The notes beneath the pieces were generated by a model. That model worked only from the letters and a program-made list of their open reading frames with translations. It was not told the origin of the DNA and searched no databases. A program made the translations under genes and the position numbers. 64,000 bases of DNA, taken from assembly GCA_001787535.1 (NCBI GenBank), contig MFXP01000009.1:29903-93902 (forward strand), given 5' to 3'. Source of the stretch: Candidatus Peribacteria bacterium RIFCSPHIGHO2_01_FULL_51_35. Its GTDB lineage: Bacteria > Patescibacteriota > Gracilibacteria > Peribacterales > Peribacteraceae. Positions 39,769-48,252 of this stretch are shown piece after piece. The number at the start of each line of letters is the position of its first letter. The stretch's first letter is position 1.

Positions 39769-40212
39769 ATGCCGTATCGCGACCTAGAGCCTGTCAGCAA
39801 ACAACTCACGATTGTGGTGGGGCTGACCGTCGTCGGCTTTATGGCGTTCGGTCTTGCACTCTCGTTCTATAGGAATGTGCTCTTTGAAGAAACCCTCGGC
39901 AGCATCCAGCAGCAAAACAATGCCTTGCGCGACAAGATCAGCATGGGCTTTGCGGATTTGGAGTACTACCGCTCGGCGCAGTTCAAAGACAAATACGCCA
40001 AGGAAAACTTGGGCAAGCTGAACCCGGGCGAAAAAGTGCTGATCATCACGAACCAACCCCTGGGACATGCGGGAACCTCGGATACCGAAGAAGCAACGGC
40101 AAGGCAGCAGGCGGCGTACGAGGAACTGCTCCGCCAAATGCCGGTCATTGAGCACTGGCAAATGTACTTGTTCCGGAAAAATGAGATTGAGAAATTGAAG
40201 AAGGGGCTGTGA
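39769..40212 (+). CDS. FtsB/DivIC-like septum protein
   Basis: A 147-residue protein: short cytoplasmic start, one membrane helix (about 14-36), then a coiled coil (about 40-75; ETLGSIQQQNNALRDKISMG) and a globular stretch with KYAKENLGKLNPGEKVLII, which matches the FtsB/DivIC family end (the xxLGxxxPGExV motif). These proteins link FtsL and FtsQ in the divisome. The extra 45-residue C-terminal tail is not typical. It is divergent from murC and convergent with rpmA, whose stop codon is adjacent. Confidence 0.8.
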   Translation: MPYRDLEPVSKQLTIVVGLTVVGFMAFGLALSFYRNVLFEETLGSIQQQNNALRDKISMGFADLEYYRSAQFKDKYAKENLGKLNPGEKVLIITNQPLGHAGTSDTEEATARQQAAYEELLRQMPVIEHWQMYLFRKNEIEKLKKGL

Positions 40213-40497
40213 TTATTTCTTAGCCGGTTCGACGGCAACAATCGTGCAGCGCTCCTGCAAACCATTGAACTTCGTAACACGCTTCTTCTGGAACCGGACA
40301 ACACCGTCGACGTTCGCATGAATCGTCCAATCTGAGCCCACGTGCGTATTTGCGCCCGGGCGGTACCAGTATCCTTTTTGGCGGATGAGGATCTCACCTG
40401 CGTTCACCACTTCTCCTCCAAAACGCTTTACGCCACGGCGTTTGGCAACGCTGTCGCGTCCGTTTTGGGTAGAGCCTCCGGCTTTCTTATGTGCCAT
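40213..40497 (-). CDS. rpmA: 50S ribosomal protein L27
   Basis: A 94-residue protein with the L27 start [20 protein letters not shown] and [20 protein letters not shown], GTxxHxG-like [19 protein letters not shown]. The N-terminus reaches the peptidyl-transferase centre. There is no N-terminal extension of the Firmicutes type needing cleavage. Its promoter ends 9 nt before the ATG. Confidence 0.96.
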   Translation of the reverse strand: MAHKKAGGSTQNGRDSVAKRRGVKRFGGEVVNAGEILIRQKGYWYRPGANTHVGSDWTIHANVDGVVRFQKKRVTKFNGLQERCTIVAVEPAKK

Positions 40498-40506
40498 GGT
40501 GCAGGC

Positions 40507-40534
40507 ATTTTATAGATATTCTTATTCCTTGCAA
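40507..40534 (-). promoter_or_regulatory. Promoter of rpmA
   Basis: Minus strand: TTGCAA, 16 bp, TAAAAT. The -10 box ends 9 nt before the start codon at 40497: predicted leader of 2-3 nt. Confidence 0.6.
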
Positions 40535-40567
40535 GATCATTAAATATCCTGCAGAATTGCCATATCG

Positions 40568-40645
<78 letters not shown>

Positions 40646-40767
40646 TTTAAAGCGAAACAGACTTTTGTCCTTGGATAGTGATCCTTTCATTGGCGATTGG
40701 TGCTGCTTCGGTTCTTTTGAAGGATGAACCACTACCACTTGCCCATGTCTCGATATACCATCCCATC

Positions 40768-41469
40768 ATGTCCGAATTTGGTGGTGCAGAAATTTTTACC
40801 CCCGGCGAAGGGGGTAGCGGCGCTCCCGAGGCCCTGAGCGAACAAGCAAAGCAACGCTTTGCCGCAGCAGGTGCGGCGATGAAGGCAATCCAGCGCGAAG
40901 AGAAGAAATCCAAAAAGCGCGATGCGCGCGTCGCGAAAACCATCATTCAGTTTTTGAACGATGACCGCTACACGCATTTCTTCGTGCTGATTTCTCGCTT
41001 GGTCGCCCGCGACTGTCCTTCGATTTTTATTTTGGCGATCCTGTCGCTGATTCACGAGGAATGCCTGAGTGTCGTCACGGAATACATCAAGGAATCCACG
41101 GAAGGAAAAGAAATGCCCGAAACACAGGTCGCAAAATCGGAACACGCGGAAACCAACGCTCTTCTCGTCGATTGGATCACGCGCATGCAGATGGTCTTGT
41201 CATTAGATCCGCAGAATATTTTGATGACCTTGATGGTCGATGAGAAAAACATCGATGGAACGGTGCTCCAACTGACGACATTCACTCTGGAAGAATTTTT
41301 CAAATCCAAAGCAGGCGGCAGCAGGATCATTACCTTCGAGAAACTGCACCCGCTCACAGCCAGCATTCTGCAGACCGTCTTCGAGCCGTTCTTGGATGTG
41401 GTGGAAAAGAGGCTGCTGGAAGAACGAGCGCAAACGGAAAACGTGCTCTCGGAAGACGAGGATCAGTGA
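40768..41469 (+). CDS. Hypothetical protein (233 aa)
   Basis: A protein with a Gly-rich start (MSEFGGAEIFTPGEGGSGAP), a basic helix (KAIQREEKKSKKRDARVAKT), and a helical body of about 170 residues with moderately hydrophobic helices (FFVLISRLVARDCPSIFILA) that may be peripheral to the membrane. No domain is recognised. The start at 40768 is chosen because a TATACC box ends 8 nt before it; upstream in-frame starts would cross this box and lie against the tRNA gene. It overlaps the end of the convergent ThpR-like gene by 7 nt. Confidence 0.55.
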   Translation: MSEFGGAEIFTPGEGGSGAPEALSEQAKQRFAAAGAAMKAIQREEKKSKKRDARVAKTIIQFLNDDRYTHFFVLISRLVARDCPSIFILAILSLIHEECLSVVTEYIKESTEGKEMPETQVAKSEHAETNALLVDWITRMQMVLSLDPQNILMTLMVDEKNIDGTVLQLTTFTLEEFFKSKAGGSRIITFEKLHPLTASILQTVFEPFLDVVEKRLLEERAQTENVLSEDEDQ

Positions 41470-42047
41470 AACTGAAAATCCTGCAGCACTGTCTGCTTGC
41501 GGCCGTCGACTTCCGCATATAAACGCAATCGATCGACGTTCATGTCGAATAATGCATCGCTGAGCATTTTCATGACGCGCTTCTTCACGCGTGTAAATCG
41601 CTCCGGGTGTCGAATGCGCGCAAGCGTAATGTGCGGATGAAATTGTTTCTCACTCGGCCATGGACAGAGTTTCTTGAGTCGCGCGAGTGGCTCCGAAAAA
41701 GGAACGGAAAGAAACAATACGCGATCTCTGCCTCTATCGCCGAACGTTTCCACTCCTTCAATTTTTAACGAGAACGGCTCTGCCTTTCCCGCAACGGCTT
41801 CCGCTTGTTTCAAGGCTTGATGATATTCGATCTCCATCATGGATGGCCAAAACTGCAGCGTGAGGTGCGGCGATGCAGGATACTGAAAACTGAGGATTTC
41901 TTCGTATTCTTGTAAGCGCTCTTGCAGCTCTCGAAAATGATCGCGGACCTCCCCTTCCAACGGAAGTGCGATGAATGCCGAGCGGAGTGGGAAGATCAAC
42001 TGCACCGAACGGATCTTATGATCGCTTGAGCACCGCCAAGAACGCAT
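41463..42047 (-). CDS. RNA 2',3'-cyclic phosphodiesterase (ThpR/LigT-like)
   Basis: A 2H phosphoesterase of up to 194 residues with both HxTx motifs: PHLTLQF near residue 85 and PHITLARI near residue 155. Family members open 2',3'-cyclic phosphates on RNA or join tRNA halves. The ATG at 42047 overlaps the end of lepA by 32 nt; a GTG at 42005, giving 180 residues and FIALPL near the N-terminus as usual, may be the true start. The tight link to lepA suggests co-transcription. Confidence 0.85.
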   Translation of the reverse strand: MRSWRCSSDHKIRSVQLIFPLRSAFIALPLEGEVRDHFRELQERLQEYEEILSFQYPASPHLTLQFWPSMMEIEYHQALKQAEAVAGKAEPFSLKIEGVETFGDRGRDRVLFLSVPFSEPLARLKKLCPWPSEKQFHPHITLARIRHPERFTRVKKRVMKMLSDALFDMNVDRLRLYAEVDGRKQTVLQDFQFH

Positions 42048-43836
42048 CCTGCGAGAGCGTCACACTGCCCATCTGTTTCATGCGCTTCTTTCCTTTCTTC
42101 TGTTTTTCCAGGAGCTTCTTTTTGCGCGAGACATCGCCGCCGTAGAGGTAGCCGGTCACATCCTTTCGATAGGCCGAGAGCGTTTCGCGCGCCACGACTT
42201 TGCCGCCGATGGCTGCCTGGATGGGGACTTGGAACTGCTGCTGCGGCATGACTTCTTTGAGTTTCTTGCACACGATGGCACCGACGGCGTGTGCCTCGCT
42301 GCGATGGACGATGGTACTGAGCGCATCCGCAGGTTCGCCCATCAGAAGAATCTGGAGCTTCACCAGATCCCCTGCTCGGTGGCCGAGCAACTGGTAGCTC
42401 ATGGAACCGTAACCGGACGTTGCGGATTTCAGTTGGTCGAAGAAATCCAGAACGATTCCTTGCAATGGGACTTCGAATTCCAGGAGTGCGCGATCGGCAT
42501 CCAAGTACTCGAGCTTCTGGTATGACCCGCGGCGATCTTGGGTGAGCTGCATGACGGCACCAACATCTTCCTTGCGACAGACGACTTCCAGCTTCACCCA
42601 CGGTTCTCGCACTTCCGCAATGTACGTGGGATCCGGAAAGTCGGCGGGATTGCTGATCAAGGCCGTTGCAGGATCATCTTCTTTCATCAAGCTCGTGCGG
42701 ACAATCTCTCCGGGATTCTTGGCCGTGAGTTCGATCTCGTAGAGCACACTGGGCGCCGTGATGATGAGGTCACAATTGTATTCGCGCTCCAAACGTTCCT
42801 GGATGATGTCCATATGAAGAAGACCGAGGAATCCGCAGCGGAAACCGTTCCCGAGCGCGGCGTTGCGCTCCGGCTCAAAACGAAGGGCTGCGTCATTCAG
42901 CGAGAGTTTTTCCAGCGCCTCTCGGAGCTGCGGATACTCATCCGCCTGCGTGGGATACAAACCCGCGAAGACCATGGGTTGCACCGGTGCGTAGCCGGGA
43001 AGCGCCGACAGCGCGGGATCAGATGCAATGGTGTCGCCGGTATGGACTTGGTGCACGTCTTTGGAGCCGGTCACGATGTACCCGATCTGCCCCTCGGACA
43101 AGAGATCATCGGAAATGTATTTGGGAGAGAAGTGCCCGACATCCTGCACTTCCAACGATGTTTTTGTACCGAGGAAGTGAACCTTTTGTCCTTTTTTAAA
43201 GGATCCTTCCATGATGCGCACGTATGCGACGACGCCGCGGTAACTGTCCATGATGGCATCGAAAATGAGCGCACGTGCCTGCTCCGGTCCCGCAGAAGAT
43301 TTTTTGGGCGGAGGAATGCGTTCGATGACGGCTTCCAATACTTCTTTCACTCCCCTGCCCTCTTTCGCAGAGATCAAAAGGATTTCTTCTTTCGCGCACC
43401 CAAGCAGCCGCATCACTTCGCCGGACACGCGTTCCGGGTCGGCCGCAGGAAGATCTATCTTATTCAAGACCGGAATGATTTTCAGATCATGCTCCATGGC
43501 CATGTAGAGCACGGCAAGCGTCTGCGCTTGGATGCCTTGGGAACTGTCGACGAGCAGGATCGCTCCTTCACAGGCGGCTAAGGATCTGCTCACTTCGTAA
43601 CGAAAGTCGGTGTGCCCCGGCGTGTCGATGAGGTTCAGCTGGATGCCCTCGAAGTTCATACGCACGGGGGTCAATTTGATCGTAATCCCCCGCTCTCGCT
43701 CCAAATCCATGGAGTCCAGCAATTGCTCCTTCATCTCTCGCTTTTGCAGCGTGCCTGTCATCTCGATCATACGATCGGCAAGAGTGGACTTGCCGTGATC
43801 GATATGAGCAATGATGCAGAAATTCCGGATTTCCAT
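42016..43836 (-). CDS. lepA: Elongation factor 4 (LepA)
   Basis: A 606-residue translational GTPase with G1 AHIDHGKSTLADRM, G3 DTPGHTDF, G4 NKIDLP and the LepA-specific C-terminal domain (SGYGSMSYQLLGHRAGDLVK, then the basic YGGDVSRKKKLLEKQKKGKK). It can back-translocate ribosomes. It is followed by the ThpR-like gene. Length and motifs are complete. Confidence 0.97.
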   Translation of the reverse strand: MEIRNFCIIAHIDHGKSTLADRMIEMTGTLQKREMKEQLLDSMDLERERGITIKLTPVRMNFEGIQLNLIDTPGHTDFRYEVSRSLAACEGAILLVDSSQGIQAQTLAVLYMAMEHDLKIIPVLNKIDLPAADPERVSGEVMRLLGCAKEEILLISAKEGRGVKEVLEAVIERIPPPKKSSAGPEQARALIFDAIMDSYRGVVAYVRIMEGSFKKGQKVHFLGTKTSLEVQDVGHFSPKYISDDLLSEGQIGYIVTGSKDVHQVHTGDTIASDPALSALPGYAPVQPMVFAGLYPTQADEYPQLREALEKLSLNDAALRFEPERNAALGNGFRCGFLGLLHMDIIQERLEREYNCDLIITAPSVLYEIELTAKNPGEIVRTSLMKEDDPATALISNPADFPDPTYIAEVREPWVKLEVVCRKEDVGAVMQLTQDRRGSYQKLEYLDADRALLEFEVPLQGIVLDFFDQLKSATSGYGSMSYQLLGHRAGDLVKLQILLMGEPADALSTIVHRSEAHAVGAIVCKKLKEVMPQQQFQVPIQAAIGGKVVARETLSAYRKDVTGYLYGGDVSRKKKLLEKQKKGKKRMKQMGSVTLSQDAFLAVLKRS

Positions 43837-43869
43837 CCGCCATAGGATGCCTTGCAGAAGCGAAAAAAG

Positions 43870-44835
43870 CTATGCTGAAAGCTTTCGGAACGCTTCCCGG
43901 AGTGCAGTCTCCCCCGCTCGTATGCGCCCACGCAGCAACGCAATGATGTCCTCGGAAACCGGGAAATACCCCTGAAGCGATGCGAGCTTATCGTCTTTCC
44001 TCTGCGTCACGATCACGGTTTCTTTGGCCAACGCAAGCGCAGCCAATGCTCCGTGATAGCGCTCTGTGAGTACGAGTGACGCATGGGAAAGAGCAGTGAC
44101 AAGATCGTGCAATGTAGATGCGTCTGAGGGTGTGACTTCCCCAGGCAATATTGATCGGAGTTTCGCCGCAAAGCGAACTTCTTTGGGATCCTTGGACTGA
44201 AGCAGGAGGATACGGATGGATGCATACGCTTTCTCCTCTGCGAACTTTTTTGCTTCCGCCAGGAAGGCTGATCCTGAATTTACACGGGGAATAAGTATGA
44301 GTATATTTTTTGTACTCACATCGATTTTTTTGGCTTCTATCAGATCAAAAACAGGATCAAAAGTTTGAATACTATTTTTATTCAATCTCCAAGCAGCCAC
44401 GCGAGCAGTGGACATCTCATCTCGCACAGAGAGGAATGCTGCCTTCGAACACACGCGATGGCCGATCCATTTCCCGATGCCTGTCCGGAACGGTCCGATC
44501 CCTTGGAATGCCAAAAAATACGGCTTTCTCAAAAGCATCGACGCGAAGGCATGGATTCCCCAAAGGACACAAGCCATCACGGATTCCTGGTCGGTAAAAA
44601 GTGATCCTCCGCCAAAGACCATCCCGTCACTCTGGCGCAATGCTTTGAGCGTCCGCATCCAATCGAAACGAAGAAAGGATCTGATCCCGCCGGGCAGGCG
44701 CGGCAGCTCACCAGGTTTCGGATGAGCCGAAAGAACACTCCACTCGATGTTCGGGAAGCGCTTCAAGAAGTAATCCTTCAATGCTTCATCTCCCAAGTTG
44801 CCGACGCCGTAATTTCCCACGAGCAAAAACCGCAT
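43870..44835 (-). CDS. csaB: Polysaccharide pyruvyl transferase family protein (CsaB-like)
   Basis: A 321-residue enzyme with the pyruvyl transferase family layout: N-terminal VGNYGVGNLGDEALKDYFLK, GMVFGGGSLFTDQESV, and the C-terminal VLTERYHGALAALALAKETV with catalytic-region Arg/His. In S-layer bacteria CsaB pyruvylates the secondary wall polymer so that SLH domains can bind. Two SLH proteins are encoded in this window (11367 and 37075), which supports that role. The start at 44835 gives the family's usual beginning; an earlier in-frame Met lies at 44868. Confidence 0.85.
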   Translation of the reverse strand: MRFLLVGNYGVGNLGDEALKDYFLKRFPNIEWSVLSAHPKPGELPRLPGGIRSFLRFDWMRTLKALRQSDGMVFGGGSLFTDQESVMACVLWGIHAFASMLLRKPYFLAFQGIGPFRTGIGKWIGHRVCSKAAFLSVRDEMSTARVAAWRLNKNSIQTFDPVFDLIEAKKIDVSTKNILILIPRVNSGSAFLAEAKKFAEEKAYASIRILLLQSKDPKEVRFAAKLRSILPGEVTPSDASTLHDLVTALSHASLVLTERYHGALAALALAKETVIVTQRKDDKLASLQGYFPVSEDIIALLRGRIRAGETALREAFRKLSA

Positions 44836-44867
44836 GTGGCCATCATACCGATGATCTCCATCACCCA

Positions 44868-45332
44868 CTATTCGGCTTTCTTCTCCTTTTTCTTTTCTTC
44901 TGCCGGAGCCTGGATGATTTCTTCTTCCTTTGCAGCGACCGGAGCTTCCGCCTGCACGGCTATCGCAAATTCATCGTCCGTCGTAAAGCGCTCACTCAGC
45001 CTTGCGGACTTGCCCTTGCGTCCGCGCAGGAAGTTGAGTTTAGCGCGGCGTACTTTGGCGATCTTCTTCACTTCGATCTTTTCTATCAATGGCGAGTGCA
45101 ATGGGAAGACGCGCTCCACGCCTACACCGGATGCGATCTTGCGCACCGTGAAGGAACGGTCAGTGGAAACGTGGCCTTTGTGCATGCCAATGACGAGCCC
45201 TTCGAAAATCTGGACGCGCTGCTTCTCCCCTTCCTGAATCTTCTCATGCACACGCACCGTGGCACCCGGTACCAAAGCAGGACGGTTTTTGACGTATTTC
45301 TTGGCCTCGTCGTGAAGAAGCTGGGAAGGCAT
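44868..45332 (-). CDS. rplS: 50S ribosomal protein L19
   Basis: A 154-residue protein: L19 core (about 1-115) with [20 protein letters not shown] and [31 protein letters not shown] and [20 protein letters not shown]-terminal extension of about 35 residues rich in Ala, Glu and Lys (ending [20 protein letters not shown]) is not part of typical L19. L19 sits at the 30S-50S interface. Confidence 0.95.
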   Translation of the reverse strand: MPSQLLHDEAKKYVKNRPALVPGATVRVHEKIQEGEKQRVQIFEGLVIGMHKGHVSTDRSFTVRKIASGVGVERVFPLHSPLIEKIEVKKIAKVRRAKLNFLRGRKGKSARLSERFTTDDEFAIAVQAEAPVAAKEEEIIQAPAEEKKKEKKAE

Positions 45333-45344
45333 AAAAGACGGCCT

Positions 45345-45373
45345 ATCCTAGAATTTAGTCTATAGGAAGTCAA
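45345..45373 (-). promoter_or_regulatory. Promoter of rplS
   Basis: Minus strand: TTGACT, 17 bp, TAGGAT. The -10 box ends 12 nt before the ATG, giving a leader of about 6 nt. Confidence 0.65.
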
Positions 45374-45384
45374 GGGTTCCGCCT

Positions 45385-45480
45385 GAGAGAGGAACCCGAG
45401 GAATCCGAAGAAATCGACGAATCCGACGATAAAAAAATGAAGGCTCTTCTCGGGTTCTTCGGATTCATCGGATTCTTCGT
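45385..45480. repeat. Long word-repeat hairpin upstream of rplS
   Basis: Left arm (45389-45430) has GAATCCGA/GAAATCGACGA words, right arm (45446-45480) TTCTTCGGATTCATCGGATT words; they pair in more than one register. A smaller GGGTTCC/GGAACCC hairpin (45374-45397) adjoins it. Confidence 0.75.
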
Positions 45481-45487
45481 AATCTTT

Positions 45488-46078
45488 TTACCGTTTACCT
45501 TTTGCTTCATCTATCTGCTTCTGCATGCTGTTGAACACGATCAAGTTCCGAGGATCATTGAGAATTTCCAAGATGAAGCGATCTTTCAGGCTCAGGCGGT
45601 AGAGGAAATCCGCTTCCGAGAAGATGGAGTATTTCACGTTTTTGAGGGACGCATCCTGGAGCAGGAGCGCTTCCAGGATCTCCTTCTTCACCGTCCCTAC
45701 GATGAGTAGATCCACTTTACTTTCAGTACCCGTGAACATGCCGGCCAGAAGGACGAGGTCGACATTCGCTAACTTCTTCAAGTTTGCGACGACCGGACTC
45801 TCTGCCTGGATCTCCTTGGCGAAGATGTTTCGGAGGTCTGCGTAGAGCGGGAAATCAGCATCGATCTTGTAATATTTTTTGCGGTTCTTATGACGCGCTT
45901 TCACGAGCCCGATGCGACGGAGATTTTCGAGCTCTCTGCGAATGGAATTGATTTGTTCGCCTAAAAGTCGTGTCAGCTCCCGGATGAAATATTCCTGTTC
46001 CGGATGCAGGAGAAAGGTCGACAAGAGTTTCACCCGCGTCTGGGAGCTGAACAGTGCTTTGAGGACGACGCTAGACAT
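45488..46078 (-). CDS. Winged-helix protein with nucleotidyltransferase-like domain
   Basis: A 196-residue soluble protein. The N-terminal ArsR/MarR-type winged helix (about 1-75) shows FSSQTRVKLLSTFLLHPEQE, the recognition helix QINSIRRELENLRRIGLVKA and a wing RKKYYKID. The C-terminal half (about 95-190) contains VDLVLLAGMFTGTESKVDLL, a pattern of nucleotidyltransferase-fold domains, but the GS and DxD residues of active enzymes are not clear. It may be a transcription regulator with a sensor domain. The start at 46078 is 8 nt after TAATGT (TTGCAC, 18 bp); another Met lies at 46090. Confidence 0.65.
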   Translation of the reverse strand: MSSVVLKALFSSQTRVKLLSTFLLHPEQEYFIRELTRLLGEQINSIRRELENLRRIGLVKARHKNRKKYYKIDADFPLYADLRNIFAKEIQAESPVVANLKKLANVDLVLLAGMFTGTESKVDLLIVGTVKKEILEALLLQDASLKNVKYSIFSEADFLYRLSLKDRFILEILNDPRNLIVFNSMQKQIDEAKGKR

Positions 46079-46316
46079 GTTCACAAACATTACTCATAGG
46101 TGCCCCTCTAGTGCAAGAAAAGTATTCAGGTGATAGAACATCTTATGTATTCAATTATTTCATTTTATGTAAGCCAAAATCATCGTATTAGTTGTTTTTA
46201 AAAATTTATCGTTGAACACAAAAAGTACTCGCCTTGGAGAACAATTTGTGTTCTGGTATCTCTTTGCAACTCATGCATTTTGGCTTGTGTCTGTGCAGTA
46301 TCCCCTACTCGCTGCC

Positions 46317-46345
46317 TTGGGTTTTGCAGTAATATCTGCTATGAT
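46317..46345 (+). promoter_or_regulatory. Promoter of the VirB6-like operon
   Basis: TTGGGT, 17 bp, TATGAT, also preceded by TGC (extended -10). The -10 box ends 8 nt before the ATG at 46354: predicted leaderless. Confidence 0.65.
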
Positions 46346-46353
46346 AGTGGGAA

Positions 46354-48246
46354 ATGCGAATACCAAAAAAAATCCTCGTTCTCGCATCCGTGCTGTTCCT
46401 TGTTTGGTCGAGTACAAGCGGTTTTGCAGAGAGCCTGTTGAGTATTCCCGTCGTGCATGCGGCGGGACTCAATGAAGAATCGCAGGCACTTATGAGCTGG
46501 CTGGCATTTGCACTGTCCATCCTGATTACGGGAATGAATCTCCTCATGTGGATTCTCTTTCGCCTGCTCGACATCGTTCTGGATCCCTTCTTCATTTTCG
46601 ACCTCAAGGAAGGCGGCGGTGACGGGCCGCTCCTCAGCATGCTCCACACCATCTGGCAGCTGACGCGTGATTTGATGAACGTCATCTTTGCCATCCTGCT
46701 TGTGGTGGGCGCCGTGATGACGATCATCAAAACGAATACGGAGCTCGTGAAGAACTATCGGGCAAAGTTCGTGCTGGCCGTCGTGCTCATCAATTTCTCC
46801 TGGTTCATTCCGCGCGTCATTCTGGATGTGAGCCAAGTGCTCACCTACACCGTGTATCAGATTCCTTCCCTCCTGGAAGTGGCGGACGTCACCTGCCGCA
46901 TTCCGTCCGATGATCCCGCAAAACCCGCAGAGCCATGTCGTATCGTGGATGACGTGAAGTTCTTTGAGGAGACGGAAAAAATCACGCCCGATGATCCGGC
47001 CACTCCCGCACCACGATGGGTGTGTCCTTTGAGCGGACTCGTCTGCTTTCATGAATCTCCCTTCGATGCTCCGGAGACGTGGGACCACAACGCCGTCATC
47101 AACGGTCTCATCATCAACCATGCACGGCTGGCCGTGCTTGCGCAGGTGGTGAATCCGCGAGCAGGCGGAGCGGTGGCGCCGGAAGACAAAAGCGACATTC
47201 GAGAAATGCTGATGTTTATCATGCGCATCGTGCTGGTATTCATCATCCACATTGCGCTCTTTTTCCCCATCCTCGCTCTGGTGCTGGCGTTCTTTATCCG
47301 CATTCCCATCCTCTGGATCACCATGGCCTTCATGCCCGTCGCCGTGATGGGATTTGTCATTGGAGATAAAATTCCGGGTTTTAATCCTTGGGAAAAAATC
47401 GGAAAGCTTTTCCTCACGGCGGCATTCTTGCCCGCCATGGTTGCCATCCCCTTTACGGTGGGATTTGTCATGATCAACGCCGGCGTCAACACGCCCATCC
47501 CGCCGGGATTTGCAAAATTGGACACGGCTCTCCCGCTGCTCGCGGGCGTGAAAGACATTTGGCAACTCATGTGGATGATCCTCGCGATCGTCGTGCTCTG
47601 GATCGGCGTCTTCATGGTTCTCAAACAAAATGAAATCATTGGAAAAGTCACGGAACCGATCGGTCAATACGGCAAGAACTTCGGCAAGCTCGCTCTCAAG
47701 GCTCCTCTGGCCTTGCCGTTCCTGCCCGTAGGCGGAGGCATGTCTCCGTTGCAGGCTTTCAAGAGTCTAGATCCTCGTCGCTGGAATCAGGACTTGGATG
47801 ACAATGGACGATGGGACGGCAGTAGCGGAAGGGGCGGCGACCCAGAGAAGATGGCAAAGACTCGTGCATCTATAAATAAAGACGGTCTTGCTCCGGAACT
47901 GAAAGGTAAAATTGCGGATATTGCGCGCTCAACTGTTGCAGCAGATCGCAAAAGGTTGCTCAATGATCTCGTGACTGCTTTAAAAATAAAAACAAAAGAT
48001 GCAGAGATAAAACTTCTGACACCGGATCAAATTGTGGAGGCATTGTCTCATCGCGATTTTTCTTCCGAAGCTCATGGCAAAGCATTGCGACAAGCACTCG
48101 TGGACAGTAAAGCGCCTGCTGCTCCTGTCGTACCTCCCGTTCCTCCGGTCGTCGCACCACCCGCTTCCAATCCAGCCGCTCCACCCCCAGGCGCCGCTCC
48201 TGCTGCTGTTCCTCCCGCCGGTGCCGGCGGCCCCCCTGCACCCTAA
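46354..48246 (+). CDS. Polytopic membrane protein, VirB6/TrbL-like
   Basis: A 630-residue protein: signal-like start (MRIPKKILVLASVLFLVW), about seven or eight membrane helices (residues 45-80, 105-130, 140-165, 285-330, 360-385, 410-435), and a soluble C-terminal third ending in a Pro/Ala-rich tail. The helix-dense core with MSWLAFALSILITGMNLLMW and FMPVAVMGFVIGDKIPGFNP recalls the VirB6/TrbL channel proteins of type IV secretion or DNA-uptake systems in CPR genomes, but this is a resemblance of layout rather than a motif match. It forms an operon with the next gene (6-nt gap). Confidence 0.6.
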   Translation: MRIPKKILVLASVLFLVWSSTSGFAESLLSIPVVHAAGLNEESQALMSWLAFALSILITGMNLLMWILFRLLDIVLDPFFIFDLKEGGGDGPLLSMLHTIWQLTRDLMNVIFAILLVVGAVMTIIKTNTELVKNYRAKFVLAVVLINFSWFIPRVILDVSQVLTYTVYQIPSLLEVADVTCRIPSDDPAKPAEPCRIVDDVKFFEETEKITPDDPATPAPRWVCPLSGLVCFHESPFDAPETWDHNAVINGLIINHARLAVLAQVVNPRAGGAVAPEDKSDIREMLMFIMRIVLVFIIHIALFFPILALVLAFFIRIPILWITMAFMPVAVMGFVIGDKIPGFNPWEKIGKLFLTAAFLPAMVAIPFTVGFVMINAGVNTPIPPGFAKLDTALPLLAGVKDIWQLMWMILAIVVLWIGVFMVLKQNEIIGKVTEPIGQYGKNFGKLALKAPLALPFLPVGGGMSPLQAFKSLDPRRWNQDLDDNGRWDGSSGRGGDPEKMAKTRASINKDGLAPELKGKIADIARSTVAADRKRLLNDLVTALKIKTKDAEIKLLTPDQIVEALSHRDFSSEAHGKALRQALVDSKAPAAPVVPPVPPVVAPPASNPAAPPPGAAPAAVPPAGAGGPPAP

Positions 48247-48252
48247 TCAACC

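Noticed and set aside
45437..45709. A 90-codon plus-strand ORF beginning MKALLGFFGFIGFFVIFLPF
   Set aside because: Its hydrophobic start is coded by the arm of the 45385-45480 hairpin and the remainder is antisense to the winged-helix gene.
46212..46475. An 87-codon plus-strand ORF with a hydrophobic segment before the VirB6-like gene
   Set aside because: It contains the promoter of the VirB6-like gene and runs 122 nt into it in another frame; no start signal supports it.
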